Of a stretch of DNA of 64,000 bases, positions 43,542 through 53,421 are shown piece by piece. The stretch's first letter is position 1. Each line of letters begins with the position of its first letter. Origin of the DNA: Adiantum capillus-veneris (taxonomy: Eukaryota; Streptophyta; Polypodiopsida; Polypodiales; Pteridaceae); contig CM043971.1 of the NCBI GenBank assembly GCA_014529385.2, positions 90,289,840-90,353,839 of the forward strand. The letters run 5' to 3'. The position numbers and the translations under genes are program-made. The notes below the pieces were generated by a model, which made no database searches, was not told the origin of the DNA, and saw nothing but the letters and a program-made list of their open reading frames with translations.

Positions 43542-46440
43542 AGATCTACAGTCAGTGTTTGTTGAGCTACAACAAAAGACCGCCAAGATACACTACACCA
43601 CACAGGAGCATCTCAACCCCAGTGACATGGGCTATGGGAATGACCCATGAGTTCTATATAGATCATGCGTCATATCTGTTTGAAGAAATGACAAAGCTAA
43701 GGCAGGACATACCAAATTACATTGCAAGAGGAGAAGTCCTAACCAAAGTAATATACCATGCCATAGGCGCGGCAGATCATTTGCCACCTGCCCCTCATTA
43801 GAACGACTGGCTGGTATTAAGGGAGAATATCGAAGACAGATCACAAACGAAAGTACCGGCCTCTATTAACACCATTGGAGGACGCAAGCTGGAAAGAGTA
43901 ACAAGAAGTAAACAAGAAAAGATGGAAGAAGAAAGAAGAACCCAAGAGGAAGATGCCCGACTAAAGAAGCAGAAAGGGGAAATGGAAAACAACACCAGGT
44001 TGCAAAAGATAGCAAAAATGGAAAGGATGCTAGAAGGATTTTCTCTAGAAAGATCTCTACAAGGCGATGTAGGCGCCACTTGGAAACCTTCTAGTAGCAC
44101 TTACACACTGCGAACGAAGAATAGAAACAACCCAGCTTTTGAGTTGGACTGGTTCGAGAGGTACATCCAAGAATGAAATGCTAGGGACGAACCAGAATTG
44201 CTACTAGAAGAGGAGGATCTCCAAACTTTGAGAGATCAGTTGAGGCCAACTTCACGTGATCAGGAAACACCGCCGCCAACTCCAAAGCCAGATACAAGTG
44301 AGAGGCAATCTAACCCACCTGCTAACTCTACTTCACATTCAAAAAGTTCACATCATGATGACAGAGTTCACACACCTCCAAGTGAAGAAGAAGAGGAGGA
44401 AGAAGAAGAAAGAACAGATGGACACGCAAACACTGGAACCATATCACAAAGTGATAAAGACAAGCAAAAGGAGGTGGATCATACTAAAGATAAAGCTTCC
44501 TCCTCTCAAGAAATTGAGCTGGAAGCTACTATAGATAAAGATTTGCAATCAATAGCGACAATACTAAACAGAACAAGACTGCACAGTCAATGGTTAGCTG
44601 ATGAGAACCGGTCCAACAAGATGAAGTTACAAAAAACCCATGAGGAAGTTCTGAGACTGCAAGAGCAAAGGGAGGACACTCTAAAGCTGATCAGCATCAG
44701 AGATGCTGAGATCTTGGGGCTCAAAGGCACAGTAAATCTCCTCAAAGACAATTTACAGGAGTCGGAAGACTTCAATGCCATATGTGAGGATACAGTAAAC
44801 GTATTCCTTGAAGATGTCAGTGACAGAGATGAACACATCCAAAAGTTGGAAAAAGAAAAGCAAGATGCGCTGGAGACCATCAAAAGTTTGCAAGTCGTCA
44901 TCGATGACTTACAAATTGAAGTAAAAGATTTGAGAGCAGTAACAGATATACAAGCAAGAGAAATCGAACGAGCTAAGAAGCAAAAAATGTCGCTACCAAC
45001 ACCACCGGTAGTCCACCCAGAAGAAGAAGTGGTTGCACTGAAAAGGGAGCTGGAGTTGGAAAGAAAACAACGTTTAATGATTGCTGAAAGTGCGCTTAGA
45101 GCAGAAGATCAACTACAAAGACAAATTTCAGACTTACAAAGTGAACAACAACAAGGACTAGCTCTTGACAGTGAAATGGAAAGCATTGTTTCCAAATCAC
45201 TCAGGGAAGAAAATGAAAACTTGCACATCAGGTTAAAACAGTTAGAGGAGTCTACCGCTCAAAAAGAAATGGAATTTCAAGCTCTAAAAATCAATAGTAG
45301 AACAATGGCCGCGCAAATCTAAAGTCTACAAACTATAGGGCAACACCAAGGACAGGTACAAGTGCACCTGGAGCAAACAACAACGAATTTGGCTGGACTC
45401 ACTGAAGTATATGGGGGTCAAGATGAGTACAAGGAAGATTCAGATGAACAGGAGGCACCAGATACACAGACTGATCAAACCGACTCCAAAGACCGAGAGA
45501 CAGAAGAAGATTCAGTCACGAAATTGGAAGAGCAGAGGCTGGCCGAGCAGATGGAAAAACAAACAAAAATGATATGGTACAAGGCAATGCAACTCGAAAA
45601 GGAGTTGCTACAAGGGCTTTCCAGATCGGGCAAAACAGCAGTAGAGCTACGGAAGGAATGGAATGCACCTATGTTACCCTATGCTCTGCTAAAGTACGAA
45701 ACCCTAACACATCAACGGTAGCTCGAAAAAGAAGAACAAGTGCCGGTGTTTGAAGGAGAAGTACAGGATTGGGAACAACAAAACAGAATAGTAGACAGCC
45801 AGCCAAAGTGGAGGTGTCAATGGCTCTTGGATCATCCTAATAACCTGATCCACTTAGTCAACGCACCGCCTGAGGTGAGGAATGACATAAACTTTTTCCC
45901 AACTCCCCGAACATACACCTACAGCCAACATAAAGCACTACAGAGCAGAAATCTGACATGGATAAATTATCCAGTAATGCTAGGGCCAGCAGAGGGAGAG
46001 AGAATATCCGGTTCTTACATGGTGAAAACCCTACAGGGCGCCATCCCAGAATTCGGAGGCTCTCCCGACCTATCCTGTAAGATGCTATGTAAAATAGCTC
46101 GAACATTTTTGGCCTGTCTCACAGTCTTCTCAGAAAGCTGGACATCAGAGTATATGAATACTGAAAGAAGCATCTCAGAGTTGTCATACGATCTAAGTGG
46201 GCCACCGATAGAACCATTATTGTATGCCTACTTCAAACGGCTAATGTTTCTGCCAAGCTACCATCTCCAAACCTTTGAAGAAGCATTTTACACAGGCTTC
46301 TTCATGTACAAGTCAAACATTTTTGGCCCATTAATGGCAAGCGAGTCTATGCGATATGATGCGTTTCTACATCAAATCAACCAAGAAACATGACAATGAC
46401 AATGAAGACAAAGACAATCATGTCGTGGTAGACATGAATT

Positions 46441-46453
46441 AGGAGGGGGGGAG
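46441..46453 (+). other. Polypurine tract of element B
   Basis: AGGAGGGGGGGAG lies immediately before the 3' LTR, as required for plus-strand priming. Confidence 0.9.
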
Positions 46454-47381
46454 TGTTGGAGCCCCATTGGTCCAACTGTTTTAATGAGCCCATCTTGTAA
46501 AGCATATCAAATTCCCATTTTATGTCAAAGACTTCTTATCATTTTGATCCATTCGTCTGGGTTATGTAAAGATTAATCAGTTAGTCAGGACTCAGATTTG
46601 TTCCCACTTTGTAATAATGAGTAAGAGAACCCCATGTACATTTTTGAGCTAAGGTGACTAAAGTATAAAAGTCACCTTAGAACCATTTTTGAATAACATT
46701 TGAATATTAATCCTGTGTCGTACGAGTCTGAGAGGGAGGGAGGGAGAGAGAGAGTGAGTGTGTCTTATCCTCTTCACTACGCGCTTCTCCCTCACCGGAT
46801 TCATGACCCGACCACACCATTGCGGTAGTCTCTCCGAGAGCTACGCGCCCACGCTATGCATTCACCGTTTCGAGTTGATCGCGATCGATCCTTCCTCGAG
46901 CTTGTTTTGCTTGTAAGTAGCACGAACGGTGTCTGTTTTCAATAATCAAGTGCTTTATGGAATGAGAAAGAGATTAGCTACACATAGATACTCATAAACG
47001 TAAGTTTCGCCCACTTTTGGATTATGACATGTTAGTCTGTCGCGACTGTATTCGAGATAACTAGGGTTCAAATCTAGTGAGATTAGACTTATAGGTAAGC
47101 ATATCCTAGTGAGAGGATGGTGCCTAGTATGTTTGATGCGATTCCAAGTTCATTGGACGTGTAAACTGTGTTGTGAGCATTTAGGGATAGAGTGGGTTGC
47201 ATTCTACCAGGGTTAGTGATTGATGCATCATAAAAGTGCGTATGTGTAGATTGGTCTCAGCCTGACAAGCTAACGAGATTTCCTACGTGCACCTACGGGT
47301 TAGTCGTGTCATCGGATGATAAGTATGTTGTCTGTGTCATGCTCGTGAGTATGAACAGAGGAGTAGTTTTTCCCTAAAACA
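46454..47381 (+). repeat. 3' LTR of element B (928 bp)
   Basis: Near-identical to 25798-26763 up to GCTCGT (47346), then 25 unrelated bases, then the shared end CCCTAAAACA. It is followed by the target duplication CTCCT at 47382-47386. Several differences from the 5' LTR are CpG transitions. Confidence 0.95.
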
Positions 47382-47386
47382 CTCCT

Positions 47387-48520
47387 ATCCTTTCTCAGCT
47401 AACCTTATGAAATTGTTTTGATGTTGTCCCTCATTAGTCATTGTTATCTCTACAATGTGGCCAGCCAATAGTGTCTATTATGCATCCATGCTCATGGGAT
47501 GTGAAATTGAAAGTAGATGCTTGATTAGAGTGGCATGATATCAGTGCAAACTCTATAGTTTGTACTTCTCCAATGCACTTTGCAAAAGACAAAACAAAAA
47601 CAAAAAGGTAGTGAGATACATTTTTGTCCAAACAATCACCATGTTATAGTAATGCTGTGCAAAAGGCCTACCTGTGACATGAATGGGTTTAGTGCAAAGA
47701 AGCTTTGCAGCATATACTTAACATGAAGGAGGCACCTCCATCCACACGATTTGGTATGCATCTATCTAGTCACTGTGATTTCTCTCTAGATTTTCACAGA
47801 GCCTTCTATACGCGTTTAACAGTCTTTGTATGCATCTGCAAGAAGGAAAGCTGGCATGAACCCATCACAATGTCTCTATACTTTATTCAAAATAGAATCA
47901 ATTTCCAATTCTCAATACTCACTCTTAATTCTAGATGCGTTCCTGAAATTGAGTTTAGAATCTAGACAGTGCAAACCAGGATCTAGTGGTGGTTTCTCTC
48001 ATATGGAAAAACTATGGTTGTCACTTGCATCTTTGGGACAATGGGCAAGTGTCTTCTTGAATGTGCCGATAGGGGTGTTTTTCATGCTGAGAAAGAAAGA
48101 AATCTAGGGATCCATGATATACATTCTAAACGACTTTGTGTGCATGACTTTGTGCAGGTAGTTGGCTCTTGATCAAACTACAAGATAGTTACTAGTTGTT
48201 AGTCTCTAACCTCAAGGCTGAATCAAAATATGATGAAGCTGGTGAAAACATCTTATGTCAGGAAGATATAGACAAATGAATCTGTTATTTGAGCATCTGA
48301 ATCGTATAATATATTGATGTCCATAGAATTTAATGCTAGTATTGTTATACCATCTTCTAGTTATATACTACTATTAATTTTTCCTCCATAGATGATAAAA
48401 TTTTGTTGTTGCTGACATCAATTTTGTGTGTAACAATGTGAAAGCTCTTAATCTCTTCTTCTATAGCATTTGCTACTTTTTCCTTCTCTTTTATTCATCT
48501 CCTCTGCACACGGATTTTTC
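47387..48520. other. Right flank of element B, no supported gene
   Basis: Short ORFs only (for example 47705-47965 plus). This is the continuation of the locus that lies left of 25797. Confidence 0.4.
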
Positions 48521-48960
48521 CTACTCAGCTCTAACCCTAGTATTCATATCATGGGTGACTTCTACAATCTTCACCTTTGCCTGTGGCCTTGATGGAGGAA
48601 TAAGAAAAATGTCCTTCATTTTATTGTCTATAAATCCATTGGATTGGAGTAGTTTATCATATCTCCACCTTACTCTTTTCAAGGTTTCACTGTCCTTGTC
48701 CATAATGGTTTCCCTATGTGCATGTGCTGCATTAATTGTTATATCATTGAAATATTCTAGAAAAAAATATTCTACTACCTCTTGGAGTGCCATCAACACA
48801 ACAGGTTTCCACCTCATGGTGTCAAAACATGCCTCCTCACATATTGACCTGACTAGTCTTTGGAATGGAAGCTTTGGTACGGGAAGCTCAATACATTTCT
48901 AAGCCTTCCTGATTTTCTTGAATAGCTTCATGTGTCTTTGTAGCCTATTCATCCTTGGAG
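48521..48960 (-). pseudogene. Histone H3-fold (CENH3-like) relic with in-frame TAG
   Basis: Read on the minus strand from 48960, the frame gives Lys-Lys-Ile-Arg-Lys-Ala, a TAG (48899-48901), then Lys-Cys-Ile-Glu-Leu and Lys-Leu-Pro-Phe-Gln-Arg-Leu-Val-Arg, the alpha-N/alpha-1 signature of histone H3. Next come Met-Arg-Trp, Met-Ala-Leu-Gln-Glu, Ala-Ala-His-Ala-His-Arg-Glu-Thr-Ile-Met-Asp-Lys-Asp and Leu-Lys-Arg-Val-Arg, covering alpha-2 to alpha-3. The TAG sits where H3 has Gln in YQKS (CAG to TAG). Loop 1 is one residue longer than in canonical H3 and has Arg-Trp before alpha-2, both typical of centromeric H3. A 46-residue tail of unknown origin follows. No intron interrupts the fold, so it could be a retrocopy. 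Confidence 0.82.
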
Positions 48961-49097
48961 CTTTTAAGATTTTCATGGACTGTCCTTATCTCTCTTTTTA
49001 CTAACACATCTTCCTCATGTTTTAGCAGCCAAACCTGGACCTTTTCCTTCCTTTCTTACAGTCACCTTTGTTCTTTCCATTTACCTGTAAGGCAATA

Positions 49098-49162
<65 letters not shown>

Positions 49163-49645
49163 AGAAAGTGGAAATATGGTGCATGGGTGCCATTTTGTGA
49201 TAAATCAATTGACATTAGGAGAAAGTTGGACTCACTTTTGGGCCTTTCAGTTCTAGAGAGAGTGGCATTCGACCAATGAGGAAGAGGCTAATGTTACGTT
49301 GAGAATTGACATTTTGGAGCCAAGCTCTTTTAGAAAAAAGGGATAAAATTTATTTTTGTTCATCAAATTGCACAATTTCACGCTTTCAAGGCATAAATGC
49401 CATAATTCATACTAACTATGTGGCGACAAATTTCAGAACTTCATTGAAGACTCTATCTAGTATTTATGTTTTCACCCAAATATGACTTTGAGTAGCTCTA
49501 CTTCCCTCTCAAAACTTCTTCCCTTTTTCATGTTTGCGCTAACCTTTCTGTGTATTCTAGTGCACACCATGACTACTTCTCGAAGGCCTAGCACTACCAT
49601 TCACTCTGTTAGCATTTTTAACAGTTATACTACTGATGATCAAGC
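48961..49645. other. CT microsatellite and unassigned sequence
   Basis: A (CT)n run covers about 49100-49161. The plus-strand ORF at 49482-49688 has a hydrophobic stretch but ends in another frame from the exon that follows; it may be an upstream exon of the 49646 gene. Confidence 0.45.
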
Positions 49646-50704
49646 ATGGATACCATCTCGAATAACTTCGGAAGTTGGGTTCTACTGAAAACTAGGAGGA
49701 GGAAGAGGAGGCAACGCAATGATTTTGTGGAGGCTTTCAAGGGACAAGTTAAAGAGTTTAAAGTGTGTGCACAAAGCAAGCAAGTGAAAGAGGTCTTCAG
49801 ACATAATGCTTTCCAACATCTAGACTTAAGGTTGCAAACATCTCCTCCAATTTTTCCATGGCATCGACCCAACTGTAAGTTATTTTGAGCATCTCACTTA
49901 GTGCATGATTATATTCAAAGGTTAAGGGTGGATATCATCTTTGGTATATTTCAGATATTTATCCATCAAATAGGATGGATTGGCAACCACTTGAGAGCAT
50001 AGTTGGGATTTTTGATGCTTTCCATGCATTTATTGGTGAGCAAATGTACCGAGGAAGACAACACAAGGAAGTTGTAGATAATGAAATATTATTTTATGAT
50101 ATGTCATTTGAAACTGAGAACTTCCTTTGGTTGGGGGTAGATCCTTTGTCACTTCCATCCTTTGTCACTTCGCAAACTAGTGAAAGCTTTAGGAATATGT
50201 TGTTTCAGGATATACAAAAGTCCTTCAAGTATTCAATTGCCACAAAAATAGTTCGGCTTGCACTATTTATGCCTCTTGCAGTGTTTGTAGATTTCTTTGA
50301 TGAGCAAATAAGAAATACCGCAACATTGTTCATTTGCAAGTCTGAGAGCTGTTTGGAATTTTTAGATGATAATTGGGATAGGAAACATTCACATGGCAAA
50401 ATCTGTATTTTGCAAAAGAAGTCCATAATTTACAAGTTCATTATAAGCTCTCAAAATTTCATAGTGTCATTTTACTATTTTAGATATCATCTTCTTAGTG
50501 GGCAGCTTATTCCACTTGACCAAGATACAGAGTCTAGCCTCGAGAACAAACCTTTATCAATGGAGCTCTACTTTTGAGACAACCTACTTACTGTGATGGA
50601 GACAATGTCAAGCACAACTCCTTGCACAACTCAGGGTAGATCTTACATGTGAAGAACTTTCACTTTTGCCGGAATTGTATGCATTCAATCTCAACAATAG
50701 AAAG
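49646..50704 (+). pseudogene. Unrecognised intron-containing gene, paralogue of 22906-23526
   Basis: Exon 1 (to 49874, followed by donor GTAAGT) carries Gly-Ser-Trp-Val-Leu-x3-Arg-Arg-Arg-Lys-Arg and a helical Phe-x-Glu-Ala-Phe segment. Exon 2 (from 49955 after TTTCAG) starts Asp-Ile-Tyr-Pro-Ser, then Trp-Gln-Pro-Leu-Glu-Ser-Ile-Val-Gly, Phe-His-Ala-Phe-Ile-Gly and Asn-Glu-Ile-Leu-Phe-Tyr, open to TGA 50575. Past that stop another frame shows a leucine-rich segment ending at a GTGCTT donor near 50704. Protein family unknown. It looks like a large helical host protein. I found no other exons. Confidence 0.5.
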
Positions 50705-51035
50705 GTGCTTACTAAATGGATTAATTTTGATTGTCTTTAATACATTAAGACATAGAATCTAACTCTTTCTTCTTCTCAGATTCCAAGACGCAAGGAGAAA
50801 ACACATTGTGCAAGGAGTCACTCTCAAATACACTTCACTTAATTGCTTCCCCCTAAAGCTAGGTAACATACCTTGTGCATGCAATGAACTTTGATGCCAT
50901 GTCAACCATGATGTACTCTTCAAAATGACTAATACAAAGACATTTTGTGTCGCTCAAACAATGTTTAAAAAATGTACACTTTTCATTCTCTCAAAACTTT
51001 ACAAATTGTGTTGGTTATATCAAGATATATACAAG
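50705..51035. other. No supported gene
   Basis: AT-rich sequence between the plus-strand gene fragment and the minus-strand Ulp1-like gene. Confidence 0.35.
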
Positions 51036-51829
51036 TTATTGCTCCCTTACCTTGCTACTACTCCCCTGTCCTCTCCCCCGATCGGTGCCATTGGTCCCCT
51101 GTCCTCTCACGCGGTTGCTACCATTGGTCCCTTGCTCTCTCCCCCGGTTGCTGCCATTGCTGCCCTGTCCTCTTCCCCGGTTGCTGCTACTTCTGCCTCG
51201 GGGGACGTTGGTCTCGATCATCCTTCCACGTCATTCGAAATCATGGGCCTCTTACATGGCTTCCCATGCATCTTGCACCTTGGAAGCTTCCCTCTATTCT
51301 TGATCTTGCCGCTGACGTGTAGCCCATTCCTCTACTTCTGCGGCATCCGCATAATATTGATTTATTGCTTCTTACATATTTTTAACCTCCTCTTGAGTCT
51401 GATTGTAGCGCTTCGTCATTTTGTCAATGTGAGCATGTTCGAACTCCTCAGCTCTTGCCCCTTCCTCTCTTGTACGTTTGTTTACCAATATTGTAATAGT
51501 TGAATGGACATTACAGAAAAATGTTGCACATCGTTGGGGGTGTAGTTATGTAATTGAAGTTCCTGTGGAAGCGTGATAACAAGAAAGTAAGTAAAGATTT
51601 TTCTTCTTTTAATACAAACGTTGCAACAACCAAACAATGAAACAACACAATTACTTACGTTTGGTACATCCAAAATTTGACTGAAGAGCAATAATGAATT
51701 CAAACAAGTTCGCCAGCCACAGCTATAGTCATCAACCTGTGTGGGCATGGTGATCCATTCGTGCCGGATGGTAGTCCCTAGATCATGTTCTAGCAAAACA
51801 TAATCTACACAACATACAAGTTTTTTCAT
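51036..51829 (-). pseudogene. Ulp1-like cysteine protease (C48) 3' part, minus strand, with intron
   Basis: The minus-strand exon from 51829 to 51659 ends Met-Pro-Thr-Gln-x-Asp-Asp-Tyr-Ser-Cys-Gly, the Gln and catalytic Cys box of Ulp1/SENP proteases, then a Leu-rich helix. A 96-bp intron (donor GTAAGT at 51658-51653, acceptor CACAG at 51563) is followed by an exon with Tyr-Thr-Pro-Asn-Asp-Val. Farther down are a charged helical segment and a tail with repeated Arg-Gly-Arg-Gly-Gln-Gly (51036-51221). Ulp1 domains occur both in SUMO proteases and in captured genes of plant Mutator-like and CACTA transposons; context favours a transposon gene. The catalytic His and Asp exons were not found. Confidence 0.6.
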
Positions 51830-52694
51830 GGCACTACATACGTAACCACTTGATTCAGTAAAAAATTACAAAGAGATAATACTTCCAAATGTACCCAGAT
51901 GTGCCTTACATTTTTACACAACCATAAAACAACCTGCTTTGCCCGGAGTTTGCATAGAAGACAATCTTATCTTCAATGTCAAATAACAACAGACTCCAAT
52001 GATAACTACACCAAAACCATCAAAGATGAGGAGAAAGATCCTAAATCCACCTTGGTTTTTACAAGGCAAGAAGAAACTCACAATTGATTATATGTAGTGA
52101 CCAGAAAACACGCTAGATCAAAATTGACTTTGCTAAACCAGCCCATCAGACTTAAAAAGGAAACTCCGTTGTTCTACAGCTTAGGCGAGATCATCGGATC
52201 TATTACGTATATTTTGTTTTGAACCTCATTGGGCAGAAGCGAGATAGCATGCCTAACATGAATTAGTGGCAGAGATTAGACTTAAGATATTTTAGCGGGC
52301 TGTCACTGCGAGAAACCCATGAGTCAATATCGAGCAATTGGGGCAGCTATCAAATTCCATAAGCCACTGGCTTGCTTCGTATTGACCGATGTCTTAGCGG
52401 TAGTAAGCCATCTAATGAACCAAGCGTGACTTATAAAGAAAAACTTGAGACATAACACATAGCAACGTTGACGACGACTGCCACGAAGACATGGGTCAAT
52501 ACCAAGCGAGTCGTATCACTATCCAATTCCATAAACCACTGACTTGCTTGGTATTGACCCATGTCTTAGCAAAAGTGAGCCGTTTAATGAACCAAACGTG
52601 ACTTATAAAGAGCTTGAGAAGTACCACAAAGCAATGTTGTGATGACCGCATCCGTTGTGTTATAGTTTGAAAAATTATGCATGCACAGGAGGTC
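51830..52694. repeat. Tandem pair of ~175 bp units, each an inverted repeat
   Basis: The second unit contains AAGACATGGGTCAATACCAA-GC at 52486-52507 and its exact reverse complement at 52546-52567 (22 bp stem, 38 nt loop). The first unit (about 52305-52425) has the same layout with a diverged stem. Both are followed by a shared segment including AATGAACCAA and GTGACTTATAAAGA. No coding region is seen. Confidence 0.75.
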
Positions 52695-53290
52695 TTATTG
52701 ATCGAGGTTGAAAATGCAGGTCTCCTCTGACCTTCGAAGCAACAGTATCTGTGCATGCAGAGGTGCTACGCTGATCAAAACTTGCAACTCCTCTTCATTA
52801 TCTTCATTGATTTGCTCTAAAATAATCAACTCCTCTGATAAAGGCTCCTCGTTGGATGGCCCTTGTGAAGCAGAGCCTTTCTCTTGCCTTTCTTGAGCTT
52901 TATCCATGGCTGCCTCATTCTCCTCCCTTAATGGCACAGGCTCCTCCCTAACAGGCATAGGCTCCTCCCTTACAGGCACAGGCTCTCGATCCTCCATGCC
53001 TTGCTCATTCTGCTTCATAATTGGTTCCTCCATAACTATCTCTATTTCTTCAATGACTGCCTCAGGGTCCACCCTGGCGTGCTCATGCCCCTCATTGGCT
53101 GGATCAGCCTACAACGGATCGCCCTTGCCTTTGCCTTTTTTGCGCTCTTTCCGTTGGTAGCCTCTCACAATCTTGCGTTGAGCGACCTCCACTGGTTTGA
53201 GTCCTTTGCTGCCGCGTTGCCATCACCCTTGCCTTCACCTTTTTGTCCTCTTCCTCCTGGCCACCTTTTGGTTCTTGCTCTCAGTGACCT
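52695..53290 (-). pseudogene. Acidic minus-strand ORF with V-R-E-E-P repeats
   Basis: The minus-strand frame 53072-52695 (125 aa) is Glu/Pro rich and contains three consecutive copies of Pro-(V/M)-P-(V/L)-R-E-E. Upstream in the same phase, beyond a stop, lies a basic segment rich in Lys-Gly. I do not recognise the protein. It may belong with the Ulp1-like gene on the same strand. Confidence 0.35.
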
Positions 53291-53338
53291 ATGACATCAC
53301 CATCTAGCTGTGCACCATTGGATATTGCAAAGATAAAT

Positions 53339-53342
<4 letters not shown>

Positions 53343-53414
<72 letters not shown>

Positions 53415-53421
53415 CCCCCCC
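53343..53421. repeat. (CT)n microsatellite followed by a C run
   Basis: About 35 CT units then ten or more C. Confidence 0.95.

Larger units (their letters stand above)
42311..46393 (+). pseudogene. ORFX of element B: ~1,130-codon extra 3' ORF of unknown function, with stops, one frameshift and a solo-LTR insertion
   Basis: Reading starts at ATG 42311. In-frame stops: TAG 42446, TAG 43799, TGA 44174, TAA 45320, TAG 45719; a frame change near 42660; solo LTR at 42855-43541. Without the LTR and one target copy the phase is continuous to the TGA at 46391. The N-terminal ~250 codons have a pattern (Asp-Gly-Thr, Ile-Thr-x2-Ile-Ile-x-Glu-Ala-Leu) reminiscent of plant retrotransposon ORF1/transposon-protein domains. 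The middle (44198-45322) is Glu/Lys/Gln rich and strongly coiled-coil-like. The last ~215 codons (45740-46393) are globular with many aromatics. I see no signal peptide or clear membrane segment, so it is not an obvious envelope protein despite its env-like position. Confidence 0.7.
25798..47381 (+). mobile_element. Element B: complete 21.6 kb Ty3/gypsy retrotransposon with extra 3' ORF
   Basis: Both LTRs (TG...CA), a primer site and polypurine tract at the right places, and identical target duplications CTCCT (25793-25797, 47382-47386) define a full insertion. Order: LTR, primer site, palindrome leader, ORF0, gag, protease 1, RT, RNase H, two zinc modules, integrase, protease 2, tail, extra polypurine tract, second palindrome array, ORFX, polypurine tract, LTR. 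Two later insertions lie inside (35929-37266 and 42855-43541). LTRs differ at roughly 25 sites by eye (about 3 percent) outside one replaced segment. The tRNA-Asp-like primer suggests the Athila/Tat branch. Confidence 0.95.

Noticed and set aside
43559-46393. ORFX as an envelope glycoprotein
   Set aside because: No signal peptide, no clear transmembrane helix and no cysteine-rich ectodomain were seen; position alone is insufficient.
25791-47346. TGCTC as target duplication of B with LTRs ending at GTCA (26679 and 47339)
   Set aside because: The primer site lies 84 bases further on, and both LTRs share a later end CCCTAAAACA followed by CTCCT, which equals the left flank. That solution is exact.
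49482-49688. Signal-anchor protein gene
   Set aside because: The ORF has a hydrophobic stretch, but overlaps the start of the 49646 exon in another frame and has no support.
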